From: Halocafeteria seosinensis
Taxonomy: Eukaryota; Sar; Bigyra; Bicosoecida
Direction of reading: 5' to 3'
Length of the DNA: 11,691 bases
NCBI GenBank assembly: GCA_001687465.1
Contig: LVLI01000009.1
Coordinates: 1-11,691, forward strand
Part shown: positions 6,822 through 11,691 of the stretch, one piece after another
How positions within the stretch are numbered: the first letter of the stretch is position 1
Layout: the number at the start of each line of letters is the position of its first letter
Made by a program: the position numbers and the translations under genes
The notes under the pieces: generated by a model
What the model was told of the DNA's origin: nothing
What the model saw: the letters and a program-made list of their open reading frames with translations, nothing else
Database searches by the model: none

Positions 6822-7370
6822 TTAACGCCTACTGACAAAAGATTTACAAAATTCGCAAGTTATTTTCTGATTTATATATTCCTTATAATTTTCATACCAT
6901 AGTCTGGTCTGTTCATTATGTTTTTCTTTATTATCTTCGTGGTATTGTTTAAACTGTTCAAGACGTTTTCCCTTATTCTTTTCATACCGTTGTTTAGACT
7001 GTTCAAGACATTTATCTTTGTTGTTTTCGTAATATTCTTTTTGTTCCCTTGAAGGTACTTGCTTATTTAAAGTTGCTCCTAGAGTTTCAAGATAATGTCG
7101 CTCTCTTTTCGCTAGCTGGTAGCTATTCTCACACGAATATTCTTCAAGCAGTGTCATATTCCAGTTGTCCCAGCCTCCGTTTTCTCTAATAAATTGATAA
7201 ACGTAATAATAATATTTTTTATCATTCGGATTTGTACAACTGGTTTTATGTTGTGATTTTCTCTGTTTTAAATTGGTTGTGCTCCCCACATAACAATCAG
7301 TAACTGAAGGGTTTAAACATGCTAGCTTATAAATTAACCCGTTCTTGTAATCTATCTTCTGTTTTGGCAT
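6822..7370 (-). CDS. GIY-YIG endonuclease 2 with a collapsed zinc finger
   Basis: Paralogue of the nuclease at 3329-3940, aligning without gaps for the first 175 residues. Tyr14 (LIYKL), Tyr27-Val28-Gly29, Arg37 in QRKSQHK and NGGWDNW at 64-70 are all kept, so the nuclease domain looks active. The same four 15-residue repeats start at 113, 128, 143 and 158. The finger begins with Cys172 and Cys175 but then reads CKSF and stops at 182, matching the CKSF that follows the last Cys in the paralogue. This suggests an internal loss of about 18 codons that removed both His ligands. It is the first gene of the - strand cluster, divergent from the ATPase, and ends two bases before the penton-like gene. 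Confidence 0.85.
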   Translation of the reverse strand: MPKQKIDYKNGLIYKLACLNPSVTDCYVGSTTNLKQRKSQHKTSCTNPNDKKYYYYVYQFIRENGGWDNWNMTLLEEYSCENSYQLAKRERHYLETLGATLNKQVPSREQKEYYENNKDKCLEQSKQRYEKNKGKRLEQFKQYHEDNKEKHNEQTRLWYENYKEYINQKITCEFCKSFVSRR

Positions 7371-7573
7371 TTAAACTTTATAATACATTATGTTTTAATN
7401 TTTTTAAATCTAAATTTATATAATTTAGTGAGTTTCTATTTTCATTTTTTAGCAAACACTAACTCAAATTTTAGCTAAAGGAGCTTTAAGATTCTCAAAA
7501 AAGTGAAAACAAACAGTCAAAAAATTAAATTTTAAAAATAAAAAACAAAGATATATAAAATAGAAACAAAGAT
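7371..7573. promoter_or_regulatory. Divergent promoter region between the capsid cluster and the ATPase
   Basis: The 203 bases separating two divergent starts are very AT-rich and hold no credible gene. Toward the ATPase there is ACAAAGATATATAA (7545-7558). The 12-mer AAACAAAGATAT occurs twice, at 7543-7554 and 7564-7575, the second copy running into the ATG. Toward the nuclease gene, the - strand reads GTATTATAAAG about 10-20 bases before the ATG. One unresolved base stands at 7400. This is the longest intergenic stretch in the window apart from the telomere, so it is the best candidate for a control or origin region. Confidence 0.55.
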
Positions 7574-8434
7574 ATGCCAAAATTAAAGCAATCAGAAACA
7601 TACAATGACGAGCAGACAATAGCACTGGTAAGAAAGCTTGAAAATCCAGAGATTGTGGATAATTTTATCAACTATGAGAATCAGAAGCTAGGAGAGCCAG
7701 AACCTACAGAAAACGAAAAAGATATAAAATTAATTGGGGACTATTACTATTGCCCCTTACCTAAAAATGTAAAGAATAGTCATTTTGTTGCTTATTGTTG
7801 CGGTAAAAAAGGAATTGGAAAAACTACTTGTCTTTGTAACTGGATTAATAATTACAAGGTACTAACTGGTAATCCAGTTTATTTAATTAGCAGCAAAGAG
7901 TCCGACCCGACAATAACGAAAGAATTAGGAGAAGAACCCCCTATAATTAGGGTTCCAATGGAACTGTTCGAAGAACCAGAACTTGAGGAAGGAGAAGAAC
8001 CCCCTGAAAATGAATTAGGGTTAAGTCAACCACCGGTTATCAGTGATTTTAGAGATTGTTTAATCTGCTTTGACGACTTCAGTTACGACAAAAAGAGCAA
8101 AGAAGTTATGCGATTATTAGATTCCTTGCTAGAAAGGGGGAGGGAGCCTAACATTTCAATATTTATGATATTTCACAAGCCAACGGACGGGTTAAAAACT
8201 AGATTAGCACTGACAGAATCAGATTATTTAATATTTAATCCTGATTCGTTAAGTCCGCATAATTTTAAATATTTTGCTGAAAATTACGCCGGTATTTCCG
8301 ATAAAAAACTGAAAAAAGAAATTAAGAAGATAGATAGATTTATTACTGTCTCTAATAGTCCTTCGTATATTATAACCCCTCAAAGAGTGTTATTAGTAAC
8401 TTATTACCTAGTCAAGTTCAAGAAGACTAAATAA
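7574..8434 (+). CDS. Genome-packaging ATPase (A32-like, FtsK-HerA type)
   Basis: Predicted motor that drives DNA into the procapsid at the cost of ATP. Walker A is GKKGIGKTT at residues 77-85, preceded by a hydrophobic strand (HFVAYCC). Walker B is CLICFDDFSYD, with Asp167-Asp168 as the likely magnesium and catalytic pair. A third strand (ISIFMIFHKPTD) may hold the sensor position after it. At 286 residues it has the size of virophage and Polinton ATPases. An acidic Pro-rich insert with GEEPP twice lies between the two motifs (about 119-154) and looks species-specific. It is transcribed away from the capsid cluster, whereas in Mavirus the ATPase, protease, penton and capsid genes share a strand. 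Its stop lies inside a 28-base palindrome. Confidence 0.85.
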   Translation: MPKLKQSETYNDEQTIALVRKLENPEIVDNFINYENQKLGEPEPTENEKDIKLIGDYYYCPLPKNVKNSHFVAYCCGKKGIGKTTCLCNWINNYKVLTGNPVYLISSKESDPTITKELGEEPPIIRVPMELFEEPELEEGEEPPENELGLSQPPVISDFRDCLICFDDFSYDKKSKEVMRLLDSLLERGREPNISIFMIFHKPTDGLKTRLALTESDYLIFNPDSLSPHNFKYFAENYAGISDKKLKKEIKKIDRFITVSNSPSYIITPQRVLLVTYYLVKFKKTK

Positions 8435-8460
8435 ATTACAGTTTAGCTAAACTGTAATTT
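8433..8460. terminator. 28-bp perfect palindrome between convergent genes
   Basis: AAATTACAGTTTAG followed by its exact reverse complement, with no spacer. It starts within the ATPase stop codon and lies 11 bases from the stop of the convergent HMG-like gene, so one hairpin could end both transcripts. A perfect 14-bp arm with internal C and G positions is unlikely to be chance even in AT-rich DNA. A protein-binding site or a cruciform-forming site is the alternative. Confidence 0.7.
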
Positions 8461-8471
8461 AAAATTATAAA

Positions 8472-8789
8472 TTAGTCTCTTTGACTAGGTGGTTTAATTT
8501 TCTTATATTTCTGCTTAGCACTTTCAACTCCTTTTTTGAAAGCTTTTTCTGAAGGTAGCCCTTGTTCTCTAAATTTACGAATTTCATCACCAACAAGTAG
8601 ATTCCATTTACTAACTTCTCGTTTCTTTTCCCCTAGTCCAATGAATCCTTTAGCAAAATCCCCAATTTCTTTTCCAACATTGGCTCCGCCTTGCTTGCCG
8701 AAACCGAAGATAGCTTTTCTAACTTTTCCAGCTACTTTACCTGCTTTCTTTGCTTTTCCTGAACCTCTGTTACCTGCTACTTTGACCAT
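8472..8789 (-). CDS. Small basic protein with an HMG-box/YABBY-like C-terminus
   Basis: A 105-residue protein. Residues 1-40 are Lys/Gly/Ala-rich (GSGKAKKAGKVAGKVRKA), as in DNA-condensing tails. Residues 58-97 (REVSKWNLLVGDEIRKFREQ, then LPSEKAFKKGVESAKQKYKK) match the pattern seen in HMG-box and YABBY-like proteins of large DNA viruses: basic, W-N-x-hydrophobic, a charged helix, then a helix ending in a Lys run. Trp62 is the expected core aromatic. KQGGA at 32-36 could be a site for an adenovirus-type maturation protease. Likely packaged with the genome or acting in DNA organisation; this is inference. It follows the nucleotidyltransferase-like gene by 17 bases on the same strand. Confidence 0.6.
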   Translation of the reverse strand: MVKVAGNRGSGKAKKAGKVAGKVRKAIFGFGKQGGANVGKEIGDFAKGFIGLGEKKREVSKWNLLVGDEIRKFREQGLPSEKAFKKGVESAKQKYKKIKPPSQRD

Positions 8790-8806
8790 TTTGTTATTCT
8801 ATACTC

Positions 8807-9676
8807 CTATTCAAGAAATTGTTTTGTAGAAGAGCTTAAAATATTAATTACATTGTTTGACATAATCCTTAACTTTTCTAAAGAGGGCTTTTCTAAAACA
8901 CTTCTAATTTCCGACAATAATTTCTTTGAAACTTCATCGTCTCCGTGACCGAAAACTTCCCACAACCAGCGTTTATATCCTTCTAGTTCAGTAAGAAACC
9001 TTTTAGAACTTAGCTTTATTTTATGGTGTTCAAGCAGATAAATTAGAGTGGTCAATCCTTCGTTCATTTGGTGAAGTCGTCCTAAAGCAGGATTGTTTAA
9101 GATTACTAATAATTTTTCTTTTTCTTTTTCTTTATCATCAAATGTGCTATAATAGCTAAACAGTCTTTTAACCGCTTTATAGGCTTGATTGTCATTTAAT
9201 TTTTCTTCATATTCTAACAGTAAATTGTCTCTTTTCTCTTGTAAAGTCAAATCTTCTTCTGGAAATCTGATTATAATATTACTGAATTCGTGATATTGAG
9301 CATCAGAGGGCAGAAATCCAATTAAATCAATTTTAAATCTTGCTTTCTTGTCGTTCAGTGCGTTGATTAATCTTTGTTTTCCACGGAGTATATCATCTTT
9401 TGACCATCTAATAGGTTCTCCATTTTTATGTTCACCAATTTTCACGTCACCTAAATATACATTTTTAGTTGAATCAATTTCTCTTACCTTTTGCTGAAGT
9501 TCTCTTTTAACTTGATTAACACCTACTTTTCTTGCTGGTAGTTGCTCAAGAAAATCAAAATCCGATGTAAATAACATTTTGGGGTTAGATTGAGACCCTA
9601 AAAGCTCACCTTCTTTAAACAGTATTAAATCAGTTATTTGTTGTTCTTTGGATGTGAAAAAGTCTTCTCTGTTCAT
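8807..9676 (-). CDS. Nucleotidyltransferase-fold-like protein, substrate unknown
   Basis: Not recognised by name. Residues 27-41 fit the core signature of the polymerase-beta-like nucleotidyltransferase fold: Gly27-Ser28, ten residues, then Asp39-Phe-Asp41 in FTSDFDFLEQ. A candidate third metal-binding Asp is Asp117 in FKIDLIGFL, a hydrophobic strand about 75 residues later, and a conserved-looking NVYLGDVKIGEHKNGEPIRW lies between. Residues 143-289 are mostly helical and charged (a DKEKEKEKLL stretch, then several amphipathic helices), as in the helical domains of such enzymes. Possible roles include nucleotide addition to RNA or DNA, or a protein-modifying enzyme. It shares a 35-base divergent promoter with an unrecognised acidic protein and is followed by the HMG-like gene. 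Confidence 0.45.
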   Translation of the reverse strand: MNREDFFTSKEQQITDLILFKEGELLGSQSNPKMLFTSDFDFLEQLPARKVGVNQVKRELQQKVREIDSTKNVYLGDVKIGEHKNGEPIRWSKDDILRGKQRLINALNDKKARFKIDLIGFLPSDAQYHEFSNIIIRFPEEDLTLQEKRDNLLLEYEEKLNDNQAYKAVKRLFSYYSTFDDKEKEKEKLLVILNNPALGRLHQMNEGLTTLIYLLEHHKIKLSSKRFLTELEGYKRWLWEVFGHGDDEVSKKLLSEIRSVLEKPSLEKLRIMSNNVINILSSSTKQFLE

Positions 9677-9711
9677 TTATTTGAAATAAAAGAACTAATA
9701 TAGTATATACA
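9677..9711. promoter_or_regulatory. Compact bidirectional promoter
   Basis: Only 35 bases separate two divergent ATGs. The sequence TAATATAGTATATA reads as TATATACTATATTA on the other strand, giving each gene a TATA-like element. The spacing leaves almost no 5' leader on either side. Confidence 0.45.
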
Positions 9712-10230
9712 ATGAAAGTTTGGTTAGAAATTGATTATACAGAAGAACCTGAAGTTAAAACGATGAACGATTGGCTTCTACGGATTATAAACCATTTCGA
9801 GTTGAGATGTAATGTACAAGAACATGAATTTGTAGTATTTGTTGGAATAGAACCCTCTGTTAGTAAATTTAGTTTAATGCTTCCAGAATATGAACTTCCA
9901 AAGGAGAACTTGCCTGATTTAGAACGGTCGTATAATTGGATAGTCAAGTATAAAATGCTGAACAATAATATTATTAAGAAATTGAGGTTAGTTGAGGAAC
10001 CATCCATAGAATACGAAATGGTACCAATGTTAGTAGAAAAAGTTGATAGAAAGAACCATCACCACGCTTACCGTTCCTATGGTATTGATGATAGCGAATT
10101 AGAAACTTTATTTGACAAATTAAAAACATTTCACACGAAAATTCAGGACAAAGATATGATTGTTGAAGAGGATGAAAATAATGAGGATGAAACAAGCGAA
10201 GAAGGAGGAGCTCAAGCCTGTCCCGTCTGA
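9712..10230 (+). CDS. Unrecognised protein with an acidic C-terminal tail
   Basis: A 172-residue protein that I cannot place. The N-terminal part (1-60) alternates hydrophobic and charged residues and includes a beta-like EFVVFVGIEPS. A His-rich NHHHAYRSYG lies at 115-124, followed by a helix (SELETLFDKLKTFHTKI). Residues 149-165 are nearly all acidic (EEDENNEDETSEE), then Gly-Gly and a short end with one Cys. There is no signal peptide or transmembrane segment. I looked for a Cys protease triad because this is a place where a maturation protease could occur, and found none. It is divergent from the nucleotidyltransferase-like gene and followed by the lipase on the same strand. Confidence 0.6.
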   Translation: MKVWLEIDYTEEPEVKTMNDWLLRIINHFELRCNVQEHEFVVFVGIEPSVSKFSLMLPEYELPKENLPDLERSYNWIVKYKMLNNNIIKKLRLVEEPSIEYEMVPMLVEKVDRKNHHHAYRSYGIDDSELETLFDKLKTFHTKIQDKDMIVEEDENNEDETSEEGGAQACPV

Positions 10231-10288
10231 AATATAAATCAAAAAAATTAGTTCTAAATAAGCACTTGCGATGCTCCTTTGGTTTTTT

Positions 10289-10338
10289 TAGCGATTAATA
10301 TATTTTTCTAGCGATTAATATATATATATAATTATTAT
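10289..10338 (+). promoter_or_regulatory. Lipase upstream region with duplicated TAGCGATTAATATAT
   Basis: The 15-mer TAGCGATTAATATAT occurs at 10289-10303 and again at 10309-10323, a period of 20 bases, or about two helix turns. The second copy runs into an AT tract (TATATATATAATTATTAT) that ends at the ATG. Tandem copies on the same helix face suggest a protein-binding site, though slippage in AT-rich DNA is possible. Confidence 0.5.
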
Positions 10339-11310
10339 ATGGTGAAGAATTTAGAAAAGGTAATCAAAGAGTTTTTAAAACAGAATCAGAAAGGGAAGAA
10401 AAAGAACGAACCAAAGAAAGAAAAGAAAGAAGAGGAACCAAAAGTAGAAGTGGAAGAAGAAATTAAAGAGGAAAACCCCCAGCAATCTGACACTAAAATT
10501 GATATTCCTAATGATACATCTTTGCCTAGTTCAAGTGAGATATCAAAGATACCTTCTGATGTTACATATTTTCAAGTTTGTACCGCTTCTTATGTAGAAC
10601 ATAAGAAAAGACCTAGTCTTATTAACAGATTCTGGCAATATATACCAAGTAGTTCAACGGATACCGTAGCAGTCTATATAGACAAACTAAATAAGGTGAT
10701 GTTAGTTGCTTATCGTGGGACAGTCGTAACTAGTCCAAATGATTTACAAGCTGATTCAAAGATTGCTTTTAACCGTTTAAGTGAAACAACTAGATTTCAG
10801 AATGACTTTAAGGCGACTGGCACTTTGCTTGAGGAGTTTTCACCTGAAGATTTTAGTTATTTTTTCACTGGTCATAGTTTGGGAAACGCGATTCAACTGG
10901 AAATGAGCCGGAAATTTAAAGTGATTAGTGGAGGAAGAGGCTATAATGGTGCTTTACAACCACGAGATATTGTTCAAACTCCTAAAAAGTTTAACTTTTG
11001 GTACATCAAAGGTGACCCGTTGTTTTCTCTCTCAGGACGATTTCTAACTAGGAATTTGTTTGTTTTCCCTCAAGTAACTAAAGGAGCTTTGGGAAATCAT
11101 AGTCTAGAGAATTTCCAAGGTCTAACCAAATCTGATGCGATTAAGTCGGGAGGTAGTAAGCGAAATATTAAAAAACTTCCAACAAAGGCTGAACTTGTTA
11201 AGTTAGGATTAGCAAAGAAAGGCGATAAGAACGTAACAGTTGGAGGTAGTAGTATTCCGAAAGTTGTCGTTGATTTCTACAATGAATTGGAGAAAGAGTT
11301 GTTAAACTAA
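10339..11310 (+). CDS. Class 3 lipase (alpha/beta hydrolase)
   Basis: Probable lipid esterase of the fungal lipase family. The nucleophile elbow is GHSLG at residues 178-182 with Ser180. The strand MLVAYRGTVVTS (121-132) matches the conserved oxyanion-side motif, and Asp136 follows as in the family pattern. Candidate acid and base are Asp226 (KGDPLFSL) and His254 (LGNHSLENF), in the usual order. Residues 17-48 are a Lys/Glu block (KGKKKNEPKKEKKEEEPKVE), likely disordered. No signal peptide is seen, so it is not an obvious secreted enzyme. Lipases have been reported in some Polinton-like viruses; a role in membrane passage is inference. A stem-loop follows its stop. Confidence 0.85.
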   Translation: MVKNLEKVIKEFLKQNQKGKKKNEPKKEKKEEEPKVEVEEEIKEENPQQSDTKIDIPNDTSLPSSSEISKIPSDVTYFQVCTASYVEHKKRPSLINRFWQYIPSSSTDTVAVYIDKLNKVMLVAYRGTVVTSPNDLQADSKIAFNRLSETTRFQNDFKATGTLLEEFSPEDFSYFFTGHSLGNAIQLEMSRKFKVISGGRGYNGALQPRDIVQTPKKFNFWYIKGDPLFSLSGRFLTRNLFVFPQVTKGALGNHSLENFQGLTKSDAIKSGGSKRNIKKLPTKAELVKLGLAKKGDKNVTVGGSSIPKVVVDFYNELEKELLN

Positions 11311-11311
11311 A

Positions 11312-11343
11312 TTATTTTAATTCTTTTGAAAGAGTTAAAATAA
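11312..11343. terminator. Stem-loop between the lipase and the telomere-side ORF
   Basis: TTATTTTAATTCTTT (11312-11326) and AAAGAGTTAAAATAA (11329-11343) pair over 15 positions, with one G-T wobble. The two innermost pairs would open to form a real loop. It starts two bases after the lipase stop and ends four bases before the stop of the convergent ORF, like the palindrome at 8433. Confidence 0.6.
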
Positions 11344-11347
11344 GTTA

Positions 11348-11596
11348 TTATGCTGTTACGTCCGTGAAACTGTTAGATACCAGCTTATATAAGTTATTAC
11401 CGTTAGCTGATATATTATTATGTTCAGCTGTAAGGTTATATATGGATACGTTCCCTGAAGCAAAAGCACTTACTGTATTATGAAGTTCAAACCCCCAACC
11501 GTTCTGTTGTCCTTGTATTCCGTTGCTACTGAATATACAGGAGTTAACAGTTAGAATAGGGCTAGTTGGGTTAGCTTCTTCAAACTGAATTCGCAT
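11348..11596 (-). CDS. Partial repeat-type protein, 5' end lost at the telomere
   Basis: An 82-codon frame that starts with an ATG only five bases from the telomere array and stays open upstream through the repeats, where it would read Leu-Thr in alternation. The product is rich in Asn, Ser and Gly, with short beta-like turns (VNSCIFSSNG, GNVSIYNLTAEHNNIS, NNLYKLVSNS), a look common to C-terminal rungs of right-handed beta-helix or fibre proteins. It has no obvious start of its own kind: no leader, no TATA box before the ATG. It may be the C-terminal remnant of a longer gene cut off by chromosome breakage. A host subtelomeric gene is an alternative to an element gene. Confidence 0.4.
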   Translation of the reverse strand: MRIQFEEANPTSPILTVNSCIFSSNGIQGQQNGWGFELHNTVSAFASGNVSIYNLTAEHNNISANGNNLYKLVSNSFTDVTA

Positions 11597-11601
11597 TCTT
11601 G

Positions 11602-11691
11602 TTATGGTTATGGTTAGGGTTAGGGTTAGGGTTAGGGTTAGGGTTAGGGTTAGGGTTAGGGTTAGGGTNNGGGTTAGGGTTAGGGTTAGGG
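11602..11691 (+). repeat. Telomeric repeat array, (TTATGG)2 then TTAGGG units to the window end
   Basis: Exactly 15 hexamers: two TTATGG variants at 11602-11613, then 13 units of TTAGGG, one of which has two unresolved bases (11669-11670). The G-rich strand runs 5' to 3' toward the window end, the orientation of a right-hand chromosome terminus. TTAGGG is the telomere unit of animals, most fungi and several protist and algal lineages. Confidence 0.95.

Noticed and set aside
7940-8030. Tandem duplication in the ATPase coding GEEPP twice
   Set aside because: The similarity covers only a few codons (GAAGAACCCCCT) and may come from composition of an acidic insert.
8536-8829. Pro/Phe-rich + strand ORF opposite the HMG-like gene
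   Set aside because: Shadow of a Lys/Gly-rich gene with a recognisable C-terminal domain.
9735-10195. Two - strand ORFs opposite the acidic-tailed protein
   Set aside because: The + strand frame has a plausible start, promoter and charge pattern; the antisense frames have no recognisable features.
9712-10230. Capsid maturation protease
   Set aside because: No His-Asp/Glu-Cys arrangement typical of adenain or Ulp1-like enzymes can be seen.
11602-11691. Extension of the last ORF through the telomere as a Leu-Thr repeat protein
   Set aside because: Two of three frames of this repeat are open by nature; openness is not evidence of coding.
11602-11691. CRISPR or satellite array
   Set aside because: The 6-base unit, orientation and terminal position are those of a telomere.
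1-11691. tRNA or rRNA genes
   Set aside because: No cloverleaf with the expected conserved loops and no rRNA-like conserved stretch was seen by eye on either strand.

Overview
The window looks like the right-hand part of an endogenous DNA virus or transposon of the Polinton-like virus / virophage (Mavirus-like) group, lying against a chromosome end. Supporting this are a retrovirus-type DD35E integrase with a C-terminal chromodomain, a tyrosine recombinase, a packaging-type P-loop ATPase, a two-gene capsid module (penton-like and major capsid), fibre-like proteins, two paralogous GIY-YIG nucleases, a class 3 lipase and a small basic HMG-like protein. All genes are AT-rich and intron-free with very short spacers. 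The window ends in 15 hexamers of the TTAGGG family, so the host is a eukaryote with TTAGGG telomeres. A protist, alga or fungus is the usual kind of host for such elements, but the sequence does not say which.

Layout from left to right. (a) 3-845: tyrosine recombinase on +, open to the window edge, followed by a possible 37-codon ORF. (b) 1002-7370: a seven-gene cluster on -. In transcription order it runs GIY-YIG nuclease 2, penton-like protein, major capsid protein (one frameshift), GIY-YIG nuclease 1, coiled-coil fibre-shaft-like protein, Ala-rich fibre-like protein, integrase. (c) 7371-7573: a divergent promoter region. (d) 7574-8434: ATPase on +, ending at a 28-bp perfect palindrome, then an HMG-like protein and a nucleotidyltransferase-like protein on -. 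(e) 9712-11310: an unrecognised acidic-tailed protein and a lipase on +. (f) 11348-11596: a short - strand ORF whose reading frame runs without a stop into the telomere repeats at 11602-11691.

Read together, the ATPase would fill capsids built from the major and penton-like proteins, with the fibre-like genes probably decorating the vertices. The HMG-like protein may condense DNA, the lipase may act on membranes during entry or exit, and the two recombinases offer alternative integration routes. No DNA polymerase, helicase or capsid maturation protease is visible, so the missing part probably lies to the left or was lost at the telomere. Regulation seems to rest on TATA-like boxes close to the starts and on stem-loops after stop codons. 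The window can be searched no further left, so terminal inverted repeats could not be tested.
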